Under the pieces are notes generated by a model. The model was not told the origin of the DNA. It was given only the letters and a program-made list of their open reading frames with translations, and ran no database searches. From contig DOSU01000036.1 of assembly GCA_003513895.1 (NCBI GenBank), forward strand, positions 1 through 7,576: a stretch of 7,576 bases of DNA, in the 5' to 3' direction. Made by a program: the position numbers and the translations under genes. Each line of letters opens with the position of its first letter. Positions within the stretch are counted from its first letter, which is position 1. This stretch comes from Rikenellaceae bacterium (GTDB taxonomy: Bacteria; Bacteroidota; Bacteroidia; Bacteroidales; UBA932). Of the stretch, positions 1 to 6,713 are shown in pieces.

Positions 1-423
1 GGGGGGATTCTTTCTCACAGAAATCGTTTTCTGGCGGCAGAGAGCATGAAGAAATATGCTGCAATGGTACCGGAAACTCATAATCTTGTTGCCGACTACA
101 AAAAACACTGCTCTGCATTGATCCATATGGATAAGATTGAACCTCGCTCAATGGTTAAGTACGATAAAGACATTGATGCCGCAATAAAAAAGATGGAGGG
201 AGCAAGAGAACTAAAAAAACTTTTCCCAGGCATTGATTGTGGAGCATGCGGCGCACCAAGTTGCGAAGCTCTTGCCGAGGATATCGTAAAAGGTCATGCA
301 GAAATAAGTTCATGCATATTTCTGAGGACATTGTATGAAAAGAGGGGAGAGTTATCGCTTGAAGAGGCTGTAAAAATTATGGAGGGTATCTGGGGAAAGT
401 CCAGATTTGATAAAAAACTATAA
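1..423 (+). CDS. [FeFe]-hydrogenase-like iron-sulfur protein, C-terminal part (5' end outside window)
   Basis: The reading frame is open from base 1, so this is the 3' end of a longer gene; the ATG at 46 is internal, not the start. Visible residues 77-105 form a 4Fe-4S domain of the PF04060 type, with cysteines at 80, 83, 88 and 105 (C-x2-C-x4-C-x16-C) inside the motif FPGIDCGACGAPSC. The residues at the left edge (GGGILSHRNRF) look like the segment that follows the last H-cluster cysteine motif in [FeFe]-hydrogenase large-subunit domains; this is inferred from resemblance because the catalytic part is off the window. Proteins with an H-cluster domain followed by this 4Fe-4S domain include the putative sensory hydrogenases (HydS type), which often add a PAS domain. 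Here only about 35 residues follow the last cysteine, so no PAS domain is present. It is cytoplasmic, heads the visible signalling-like operon, and ends 14 bp before the DRTGG gene. It may sense H2 or redox state rather than turn over H2. Confidence 0.75.
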   Translation, partial: GGILSHRNRFLAAESMKKYAAMVPETHNLVADYKKHCSALIHMDKIEPRSMVKYDKDIDAAIKKMEGARELKKLFPGIDCGACGAPSCEALAEDIVKGHAEISSCIFLRTLYEKRGELSLEEAVKIMEGIWGKSRFDKKL

Positions 424-437
424 CAATCAAAGAATAT

Positions 438-770
438 ATGAAAGTAAAAGATGTAGCAGAAAAACTCTCATTAAAAGTTTTTTCTGCCCCTGAAGGGATG
501 GACAGAGAGATTTTGGGAGGATACACTTCGGATCTTTTGTCCGATGTAATGGGTCATGCAAAAGAGGGCCAATTATGGATCACTCTTCAAACTCATAAGA
601 ATATTATGGCGGTTGCAAGCCTTAAGGATATGGCAGCCATAATTCTGGTTAAAGGATTTACGCCAGAATCCGATACATTAGAACTTTCTGCTCAGGAGGG
701 AATTCCTGTTTTGGGAAGCAGTATGGAAGCATTTGAACTGTCGGGAGAGTTATACAAGTTGTTAAAATGA
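438..770 (+). CDS. Stand-alone DRTGG-domain protein
   Basis: This is a 110-residue soluble protein that consists of little more than one DRTGG domain (PF07085). The recognisable core is GGYTSDLLSDVMGHA (about residues 27-41), followed by alternating strands and helices with hydrophobic stretches such as MAAIILVKGF (about 65-74) and GIPVLGSS. The domain occurs next to CBS domains, in the middle of phosphotransacetylase-type proteins, and as small separate proteins near hydrogenase genes. Its ligand is not established; a nucleotide or small-metabolite sensing role is a guess. No catalytic residues, signal peptide or membrane segment are visible. The ATG at 438 is the first in frame and gives a normal domain N-terminus. 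Its stop overlaps the next start by 4 bp (ATGA at 767-770), so it is probably translationally coupled to the PHP gene. Confidence 0.8.
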   Translation: MKVKDVAEKLSLKVFSAPEGMDREILGGYTSDLLSDVMGHAKEGQLWITLQTHKNIMAVASLKDMAAIILVKGFTPESDTLELSAQEGIPVLGSSMEAFELSGELYKLLK

Positions 771-1495
771 TAAAGGCCGATCTCCATATTCATACTGTGC
801 TTTCGCCATGCGGGGATATTGAAATGACTCCGCTTAACATTGTCCGTAAAGCAAAAGAATGTGGAATTGGCATCATTGGCATAACCGATCACAACTCAAC
901 TCTAAACTGTGTTGAGACCATACGGATTGGAAAGAGGGAGGGAATTTTTGTGCTCTGTGGAGCAGAGATAACAACAAAAGAAGAGGTGCATGTGATTGTT
1001 TTTGTAGAGGAATCAAATCGGGAGCATTTGCAAAGCTATCTGGAGAAGCATATTCAAAAAATCCCCAACAATCCGGAAATTTTTGGATATCAGCTTGCAG
1101 TCAATGAAAAGGAAGACGTAGTGGCTCAGATTGACTATCTTTTGATAAACGCTCTTGAACAAAGTATTGAAGAGGTCGAAACTTTTATACATTCAATTGG
1201 AGGATTATTTATTCCTGCACATATAAACAAAACACAGAATTCAATATACAGCCAATTGGGCTTTATGCCTCCGGCCTTAAAGCCGGACGCTGTTGAAATT
1301 TCGGCGAAAGGTGTACAATCTGTTCAAACAGCCATGGATAAATCGCTTGAAAAGTTTAATTTTGTCCGCTCTTCAGATGCTCATTATATTGAGGATTTTG
1401 GTTCGGTTTATACAATTATTTATCCGGAAAACATTAGCTTTGAGGCAATAAAAAGAGCAATAACGTCAAGTTCTTCACCGCCCGCAATAACTTAA
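767..1495 (+). CDS. PHP-domain metal-dependent phosphoesterase
   Basis: This is a 242-residue cytoplasmic protein of the PHP superfamily, related to TrpH/YciV-like phosphoesterases that hydrolyse phosphate esters with a cluster of divalent metals. The full ligand set seems present: DLHIHT (H7, H9), ITDHN (D41, H42), GAEIT (E67), the following H75, PAHI (H152) and SDAHY (D204, H206). Residues from about 80 to 145 are an insertion between the metal motifs, as is common in this branch. Members act on nucleotides such as 3',5'-bisphosphates or on RNA 5' ends, but the substrate here cannot be read from sequence. The start overlaps the DRTGG stop in ATGA and the gene ends 2 bp before the ATPase start, so all three are likely cotranscribed. 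Its place beside hydrogenase genes suggests a signalling or repair role rather than a histidine-biosynthesis role. Confidence 0.85.
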   Translation: MIKADLHIHTVLSPCGDIEMTPLNIVRKAKECGIGIIGITDHNSTLNCVETIRIGKREGIFVLCGAEITTKEEVHVIVFVEESNREHLQSYLEKHIQKIPNNPEIFGYQLAVNEKEDVVAQIDYLLINALEQSIEEVETFIHSIGGLFIPAHINKTQNSIYSQLGFMPPALKPDAVEISAKGVQSVQTAMDKSLEKFNFVRSSDAHYIEDFGSVYTIIYPENISFEAIKRAITSSSSPPAIT

Positions 1496-1497
1496 TC

Positions 1498-2040
1498 ATG
1501 AACGATTTGTCTCTTCATATTATCGACATAATTCAGAACTCTCTGAGTGCCGGGGCAACTTTTATCGGCCTTACCGTCGATGAAAATTTAAAAGAAGACA
1601 AGATTACAATAATAATTGAGGACAATGGCAAAGGGATGACTCAGGAGCAGGTATCAAGACTTACGGATCCCTTTTTTACTTCAAGGACAACCCGCAGAGT
1701 GGGTATGGGTATTCCGCTTTTTAAACAATCTGCAAATCAGGGAGGCGGCGACTTGATGGTCCATTCAAAACCGGGCGAGGGTACAATTGTAACGGCTTGG
1801 TTTCAGCATAGTAATACCGATATGCCTCCTTTGGGGGATGTTGCAAATGCATTTATTCTCATGCTTTCTGCAAACCCGGAGCATTACTTTATACTAAAAT
1901 ACATTTTCAATTCTCAGGAGTATGTTTTTGACTCCAAAGAGGTGAAAGAGGTACTTGGAGATATCCCATTTAATGATGCCTCAATAATCAGAGTACTTAC
2001 CGAAATGATAAGAGATAACATAAAAGATCTTAAAACCTGA
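1498..2040 (+). CDS. Small GHKL-family ATP-binding protein lacking a phosphoacceptor domain
   Basis: This 180-residue protein starts almost at the N box of a HATPase_c domain: DIIQNSLSAGA has the Mg-binding Asn at residue 14. The other ATP-binding motifs follow in order: G1 DNGKGM (42-47), F box DPFFTSR (57-63), G2 RVGMGIP (67-73), and GEGT near residue 95. The F box resembles that of NtrB-like sensor kinases more than SpoIIAB-type anti-sigma kinases. There is no dimerisation/His-phosphoacceptor domain, no membrane segment and no sensor domain, so automatic naming as a sensor histidine kinase would be misleading on its own. About 80 residues after the ATPase fold are of unknown function. It may phosphorylate a partner protein or act as an ATP-dependent switch. 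It closes the upstream signalling-like operon, 142 bp before the hydrogenase operon. Confidence 0.82.
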   Translation: MNDLSLHIIDIIQNSLSAGATFIGLTVDENLKEDKITIIIEDNGKGMTQEQVSRLTDPFFTSRTTRRVGMGIPLFKQSANQGGGDLMVHSKPGEGTIVTAWFQHSNTDMPPLGDVANAFILMLSANPEHYFILKYIFNSQEYVFDSKEVKEVLGDIPFNDASIIRVLTEMIRDNIKDLKT

Positions 2041-2110
2041 TAATTATACACACTATACTTCTAATATCGAACATTTAGCTTATAATTGTGAGTTTTTAAG
2101 GCGTTTTTAT

Positions 2111-2141
2111 TTTGATAATGTTACTAAAATATATACTTTTG
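2111..2141 (+). promoter_or_regulatory. Predicted Bacteroidetes promoter of the hydrogenase operon
   Basis: The spacer holds TTTG at 2111-2114 and TACTTTTG at 2134-2141, separated by 19 bp. These match the Bacteroidetes -33 (TTTG/TTG) and -7 (TAnnTTTG) consensus with normal spacing. Transcription would start near 2144-2148, leaving a leader of about 35-39 nt before the ATG at 2183. Upstream of it, 2041-2110 is AT-rich with no convincing terminator hairpin, so read-through from the upstream operon is possible. Confidence 0.65.
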
Positions 2142-2182
2142 TTAATTATTTCAACGAGGAATTTCAAAAAATATCATAAATT

Positions 2183-2584
2183 ATGAACAAAATCAAATCC
2201 CTTGAAGATTTGCGCAAGATGAAGCAAAATCTCGAACACGAAATGAACATTCGTGAGAAGAGCAACATGCCGGAATCTCTTGTTCAGATCCGTGTGGCTA
2301 TGGCAACATGCGGTATTGCATCCGGAGCCAGGACGGTTATGAACGCCCTTGTGGAGAAAATTGAAAAGGACAAGATTCCTGCAGTTGTCACCCAGGGAGG
2401 ATGTATGGGCTATTGCTATGCAGAACCTACAATTGAAGTAAAGGTTCCCGGGAAAGATCCGGTTGTCTTTGGCTATGTAGATTCTCAAAAAGCAGTTGAG
2501 ATCCTTGATAAGTATGTCGTAAACGGAGAACTTCTCGAAGGAATCATTCCTACAAATTATCAATCAATTAACGAGAAAAAGTAG
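2183..2584 (+). CDS. hndB: HndB-type thioredoxin-like [2Fe-2S] ferredoxin-domain protein of the hydrogenase
   Basis: This 133-residue soluble protein resembles the HndB subunit of Desulfovibrio-type NADP-reducing hydrogenase and related small subunits encoded beside hydB. An N-terminal helical, charged stretch (residues 1-30, with LEDLRKMKQNLEHEM) precedes a thioredoxin-like ferredoxin fold (about 34-120). The motifs are MATCGIASGA with C43 and GGCMGYCYAEP with C74 and C78. A standard member of this fold has four cysteine ligands; only three cysteines exist here, and the position of the first ligand aligns with a valine (V38). Cluster binding is therefore uncertain, and the protein may be structural. 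It is the first gene of the operon, behind a good promoter, and ends 4 bp before hydB. No strong Shine-Dalgarno sequence precedes the ATG, which is usual in this phylum. Confidence 0.82.
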   Translation: MNKIKSLEDLRKMKQNLEHEMNIREKSNMPESLVQIRVAMATCGIASGARTVMNALVEKIEKDKIPAVVTQGGCMGYCYAEPTIEVKVPGKDPVVFGYVDSQKAVEILDKYVVNGELLEGIIPTNYQSINEKK

Positions 2585-2588
2585 GACT

Positions 2589-4382
2589 ATGGCACAATTT
2601 AAAATGCATCTTCTTGTTTGTGGAGGAACTGGTTGCAGAGCTTCACAAAGCGAACTCATAGTTGAGAATCTTAAATCGGAAATCAAAAATCATGGTCTTG
2701 AAAACGACGCTCAGGTTATTATAACAGGATGTTTCGGTTTTTGTGAAAAAGGACCCATTGTAAAGATGGTTCCGGACAACACCTTCTACACTCAGGTAAA
2801 ACCTGAGGATTGTGCAGAAATTGTAAAAGAGCACGTCCTTAAAGGACGCAAAGTTACAAGGCTGCTATATGAAGATCCTGAAACTCTTAAACACGTTGAA
2901 GACTCGAAGCATATGGGTTTCTATCAGAAACAGATTCGTATAGCTTTGAGAAATTGCGGATTTATTGATCCCGAAAACATCGACGAATACATTGCGCGCG
3001 ATGGCTATTCTGCTTTGGGTAACATCATTACAGGCATGTCTCCTCAGGAAGCCATTGATATTATGAAAAAATCCGGACTTCGCGGCAGGGGCGGCGGAGG
3101 TTTCCCTACAGGTGTTAAATGGGAAATTGCTTCTAAAAACAAAGCCGACCAAAAATACGTTGTTTGTAATGCCGATGAGGGCGACCCCGGAGCATTTATG
3201 GACCGTTCAATTCTTGAGGGCGACCCGCATTCGATTATCGAAGCTATGGCTATTTGCGGATACTGTATTGGTGCTTCAAAAGGTATTGTTTACATCCGTG
3301 CAGAATATCCGCTGGCAATTAAACGACTCAAGATTGCCGCAAGGCAGTCAAGGGTATATGGACTTCTTGGGCAAGACATCATGGGTTCAGGTTTCTCTTT
3401 CGATATTGAATTGAGATATGGTGCTGGTGCATTTGTTTGCGGCGAAGAGACTGCTTTGATTAAATCTATGGAAGGTCTTCGCGGAGAACCAACAGTAAAA
3501 CCCCCATTCCCTGCAGAAAAAGGGTATTTGGGCAAGCCAACAAATGTTAACAATGTTGAGACTTTTGCCAATGTCCCAGCTATTTTCCTTAAGGGAGCAG
3601 AGTGGTTTTCGAGTATAGGAACAGAGAAATCCAAAGGAACAAAGGTTTTTGCGCTTGCAGGTAAAATCAACAACGTAGGTCTTATTGAAGTTCCAATGGG
3701 AATTACTCTCAGAGAGGTAATTTTTGAAATTGGCGGCGGAATAAAAGATGGCAGGAAATTTAAAGCTGTGCAAACAGGCGGACCATCGGGTGGCTGTCTT
3801 ACAGAAAAACACCTGGATACTCCTATAGACTTTGATAATCTGATTGCTGCGGGCTCAATGATGGGATCGGGCGGTATGATTGTAATGGACGAGGATGACT
3901 GTATGGTTTCAGTTGCAAAATTCTACCTTGAATTTACAGTTGAGGAGTCATGCGGAAAATGTGCGCCGTGTCGTATTGGCAACAAGAGGCTCCATGAAAT
4001 TCTTGAAAAAATATGTTCGGGAAAAGGCGTTGAGGCAGATATTGATTACCTGAAGAACTTAAGCAGAGTTATCAAAGACACATCTCTTTGCGGGCTTGGC
4101 CAGACTTCTCCAAACCCTGTACTTTCAACTATTGAACATTTCCACAGCGAATATCTTGCACACGTAAAAGAGAGAATTTGTCCTGCAGGAAGCTGTAAGG
4201 CACTTAAACTTTATACAATTATTGCGGACAAGTGTACTGGTTGTACAGCCTGCGTAAGGGCATGTCCGGTAGATGCAATTACAGGCGAAAAAAGACAGGC
4301 GCACTTTATAGATATAGACAAGTGTATCCGTTGCGGTGCTTGTTTCGAGAAGTGTAAATTCCAAGCTATTAATGTTCAATAA
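2589..4382 (+). CDS. hydB: Bifurcating [FeFe]-hydrogenase subunit HydB (NuoF-like, NAD(H)- and FMN-binding)
   Basis: This 597-residue subunit carries the NAD(H) and FMN site of the HydABC complex. In order it shows an N-terminal thioredoxin-like [2Fe-2S] domain (C11, C16, C48, C52). Then comes the NuoF core with GLRGRGGGGFPTG (163-175), CNADEGDPGAF (from 193) and GAGAFVCGEETA (from 278), then an SLBB-type region. The NuoF 4Fe-4S site follows as SCGKCAPCR (C455, C458, C461) plus C501 in SLCGLG. A C-terminal two-[4Fe-4S] ferredoxin domain has C549/552/555/559 and C579/582/585/589. This architecture is that of HydB/HndC and is longer than respiratory NuoF because of both terminal fusions. By family knowledge the FMN is the likely bifurcation site between NAD(H) and ferredoxin. 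All expected ligands are present. It lies 4 bp after hndB and 10 bp before hydA. Confidence 0.95.
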   Translation: MAQFKMHLLVCGGTGCRASQSELIVENLKSEIKNHGLENDAQVIITGCFGFCEKGPIVKMVPDNTFYTQVKPEDCAEIVKEHVLKGRKVTRLLYEDPETLKHVEDSKHMGFYQKQIRIALRNCGFIDPENIDEYIARDGYSALGNIITGMSPQEAIDIMKKSGLRGRGGGGFPTGVKWEIASKNKADQKYVVCNADEGDPGAFMDRSILEGDPHSIIEAMAICGYCIGASKGIVYIRAEYPLAIKRLKIAARQSRVYGLLGQDIMGSGFSFDIELRYGAGAFVCGEETALIKSMEGLRGEPTVKPPFPAEKGYLGKPTNVNNVETFANVPAIFLKGAEWFSSIGTEKSKGTKVFALAGKINNVGLIEVPMGITLREVIFEIGGGIKDGRKFKAVQTGGPSGGCLTEKHLDTPIDFDNLIAAGSMMGSGGMIVMDEDDCMVSVAKFYLEFTVEESCGKCAPCRIGNKRLHEILEKICSGKGVEADIDYLKNLSRVIKDTSLCGLGQTSPNPVLSTIEHFHSEYLAHVKERICPAGSCKALKLYTIIADKCTGCTACVRACPVDAITGEKRQAHFIDIDKCIRCGACFEKCKFQAINVQ

Positions 4383-4392
4383 TCTCCACTCT

Positions 4393-6156
4393 ATGGAAAA
4401 GATAAAAATAACGATAGATAATACAGAGGTAGAGGTTAGTAAAGGAGCGACCATCTACCATGCGGCAAAGCAAATTGGAATTGACATTCCCATTCTTTGC
4501 TATCTGAACCTTGAGCACCTTAATATTGAAAACCGACCGGGCGGATGTCGTATTTGTGTTGTGGAAGTTGAGGGACGCAAGAATCTTGCCCCTTCTTGCT
4601 CAACCGAATGTGCTCCCGGAATGGTAGTTCACACTCATAACCTTCGCGTTATGAACGCCAGAAAAACCGTTCTTGAACTCATTCTTTCGGACCACCCTAA
4701 AGAGTGTCTGGTTTGTTCTTCTTCGGGACAGTGCGATTTGCAGAAGTTGTCGCAAATGATGGGTATAAGAGAAATTCATGCTGTAGAAAATGCAGAGATG
4801 TCTACATACAGAAAAGACTACTCTCCTGCACTTAGAAGAGACATGGATAAATGTATCATGTGCCGCCGTTGCGAAACTATATGCAATGATGTTCAAACAG
4901 TTGGTGCTTTAAGTGCTGTAAACCGCGGATTTATGTCTGTAGTTGCTCCGGCTTTTGAGCAGGATCTGGTTGACTCTCCTTGTACTTTTTGCGGGCAGTG
5001 TGTTGCGGTTTGTCCTACAGGAGCTCTTACTCCGTTTGACGATACTTCAAAAGTAATTCGTGCACTTTCTGATCCTTCAAAAACCGTAATTGTTCAAACT
5101 GCTCCTGCTGTTCGCGCAGCTTTGGGAGAGGAGTTCGGGCTGGAACCCGGTACTCTTGTAACAGGTAAAATGGTTGCAGCTCTACGTTCTCTGGGTTTTG
5201 ACAAGATTTTTGACACAGACTTTGCTGCCGACCTTACAATCATGGAAGAGGGAACAGAGTTGCTGGACAGAATTTCGAAGTTCCTGAAGGGAGATAAGGA
5301 TGTTAAACTTCCAATCCTCACTTCTTGCTGCCCTGCATGGGTAAACTTCTTCGAAGAGTACTATCCGGATATGCTTGATATTCCTTCAACAGCACGTTCT
5401 CCGCAGCAGATGTTTGGCGCGATTGCTAAAAACTACTATACAGAGTTGATGAATGTTAAACGGGAAGACCTTGTTGTTGTTTCTGTTATGCCATGTCTTG
5501 CAAAGAAATACGAGTGCCAGAGAGAAGAGTTTTCTACAAATGGAAATCGTGATGTGGACTATTCAATTTCTACTCGGGAACTTGCTTCACTTATCAAGAG
5601 CTGTAACATCAACTTTGACCTGCTTCCTGAAGAAGATTTTGACAATCCCCTTGGAGAGTCAACAGGCGCAGCCGTAATATTCGGGGTTACAGGTGGTGTT
5701 ATTGAAGCCGCAGTTCGTACTGCATATGAACTTTTCACCGGGAAGAAACTTGAAAAAATTGATTTCAAAGAGCTTCGCGGCCTGGATGGAATCCGGATGG
5801 CTACTATCGATTTTAACGGAACTGCAATTAATATAGGTATTGCACACCAGTTGGGAAACGCTCGTAAACTTCTTGACGGAATCCGCACCGGTATGTATAA
5901 TTTCCATGCTATTGAAATCATGGCTTGTCCGGGAGGATGTATTGGCGGTGCCGGTCAGCCTTTGCACCATGGGCATTCAGATATTATCAAGGCAAGGTTT
6001 GATGCAATTTACAGAGAAGACTCTCAAAAGAAAATTCGGAAGTCTCATGAAAACCCATATATCATTAAACTATATGAAGATTTTCTGGGACATCCACTTA
6101 GTGAGACCTCGCATCATTTACTTCATACTCACTACTTTGACAAACATAATAAATAG
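4393..6156 (+). CDS. hydA: Bifurcating [FeFe]-hydrogenase catalytic subunit HydA (group A, HndD-like)
   Basis: This 587-residue catalytic subunit reversibly reduces protons to H2 at the H-cluster. Domains in order: plant-type [2Fe-2S] (C36, C52, C55, C69); His-Cys [4Fe-4S] (H101, C105, C108, C114); two [4Fe-4S] (C154/157/160/164 and C197/200/203/207); and the H-cluster domain with TSCCPAW (310-316), MPCLAKKYE (366-374) and EIMACPGGCIGGAGQP (508-523). By analogy with clostridial CpI, C313, C368, C512 and C516 bind the H-cluster and C312 is the proton-relay cysteine, so the enzyme should be active. A C-terminal small-subunit-like segment ends in LLHTHYF. The extra C-terminal [2Fe-2S] domain of Thermotoga HydA is absent, so the length is close to HndD. 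The frame is open upstream to an ATG at 4336 inside hydB, but the ATG at 4393 gives the standard N-terminus. Maturases (HydE, HydF, HydG) are not in the window. Confidence 0.96.
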   Translation: MEKIKITIDNTEVEVSKGATIYHAAKQIGIDIPILCYLNLEHLNIENRPGGCRICVVEVEGRKNLAPSCSTECAPGMVVHTHNLRVMNARKTVLELILSDHPKECLVCSSSGQCDLQKLSQMMGIREIHAVENAEMSTYRKDYSPALRRDMDKCIMCRRCETICNDVQTVGALSAVNRGFMSVVAPAFEQDLVDSPCTFCGQCVAVCPTGALTPFDDTSKVIRALSDPSKTVIVQTAPAVRAALGEEFGLEPGTLVTGKMVAALRSLGFDKIFDTDFAADLTIMEEGTELLDRISKFLKGDKDVKLPILTSCCPAWVNFFEEYYPDMLDIPSTARSPQQMFGAIAKNYYTELMNVKREDLVVVSVMPCLAKKYECQREEFSTNGNRDVDYSISTRELASLIKSCNINFDLLPEEDFDNPLGESTGAAVIFGVTGGVIEAAVRTAYELFTGKKLEKIDFKELRGLDGIRMATIDFNGTAINIGIAHQLGNARKLLDGIRTGMYNFHAIEIMACPGGCIGGAGQPLHHGHSDIIKARFDAIYREDSQKKIRKSHENPYIIKLYEDFLGHPLSETSHHLLHTHYFDKHNK

Positions 6157-6162
6157 ACAGTT

Positions 6163-6642
6163 ATGAGTGCATTAATATTACAAGATTGCCATAAGAAAAC
6201 AATAGCGGAGATTTGTAAATCATACAACGACGACCCGGGGGATTTGATAAAAATTCTCCACAAGGCACAAACTGCCTTTGGATACCTTCCGGAGAGCGTT
6301 CAGCGCGAAATTGCCCAAATATTAAAAATTTCGGTTGCCAGAGTGTATGGTGTTGTAACCTTTTACTCTTTCTTCACTATGACTCCAAAGGGGAAACATG
6401 CAATATCTGTTTGTATGGGAACTGCCTGTTATGTAAGAGGATCCGAAAAGGTTCTGGACGAATTCAAAGAGCAGCTTAGAATCAAAGTTGGCGGAGTAAC
6501 AGAGGATGGAAAATTCTCTCTTGACTGCCTTCGTTGCGTGGGTGCCTGCGGTTTGGCTCCGGTTGTCCTAATCGGCGAAAAAGTATACGGAAGGCTGGAT
6601 GCTTCCCAGGTAAAGGGAATACTTGACAGTTACGAAGATTAA
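6163..6642 (+). CDS. hydC: Bifurcating [FeFe]-hydrogenase subunit HydC (NuoE-like [2Fe-2S] protein)
   Basis: This 159-residue protein is of the 24-kDa/NuoE family and is the third subunit of the electron-bifurcating hydrogenase. An N-terminal helical domain (about 1-75, with the family sequence GYLPESVQREIA and VYGVVTFYSFF) precedes a thioredoxin-like [2Fe-2S] domain. The ligands are C84 and C89 in VCMGTACYVRG and C125 and C129 in CVGACGLAPVV; C122 is an additional nearby cysteine. The cluster is expected to exchange electrons with the FMN of HydB. It starts 6 bp after the hydA stop, so it is in the same operon, but it is the last gene, whereas hydC precedes hydB and hydA in many other hydrogenase operons. 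It is followed by a strong hairpin terminator. Length and motifs are normal for the family. Confidence 0.94.
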   Translation: MSALILQDCHKKTIAEICKSYNDDPGDLIKILHKAQTAFGYLPESVQREIAQILKISVARVYGVVTFYSFFTMTPKGKHAISVCMGTACYVRGSEKVLDEFKEQLRIKVGGVTEDGKFSLDCLRCVGACGLAPVVLIGEKVYGRLDASQVKGILDSYED

Positions 6643-6659
6643 TTTTTTTGTTAATTTGG

Positions 6660-6697
6660 AAAGAGGATGGCTGAATTTCAGTCATCCTCTTTTGTTT
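6660..6697 (+). terminator. Hairpin terminator of the hydrogenase operon
   Basis: Bases 6660-6674 pair with 6678-6692 as a 15-bp stem (one G-U wobble) around a 3-nt loop, with AAAGAGGATG matched by CATCCTCTTT. A T-rich tail (TGTTT) follows at 6693-6697. It lies 17 bp after the hydC stop, between convergent genes. On the minus strand the hairpin is equally stable but is not followed directly by a T-run, so it suits the plus strand best while possibly serving both. Confidence 0.85.
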
Positions 6698-6713
6698 AAA
6701 ATTTGACTCCTTC

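Noticed and set aside
2081..2113. Possible terminator after the ATPase gene (CTTA...TAAG then T-rich DNA)
   Set aside because: The stem has only four continuous A/T-rich pairs plus scattered ones, with mismatches, too weak to call; the T-rich DNA also contains the promoter -33 region.
2174..2563. Long minus-strand open frames opposite the hydrogenase genes
   Set aside because: They are antisense to genes with full family motifs, have no recognisable domains, and are explained by codon bias of the coding strand.
4336..4392. Longer HydA reading frame starting inside hydB
   Set aside because: The extra 19 residues overlap the hydB ferredoxin domain in another frame and do not belong to the HydA fold; the ATG at 4393 begins exactly at the [2Fe-2S] domain.
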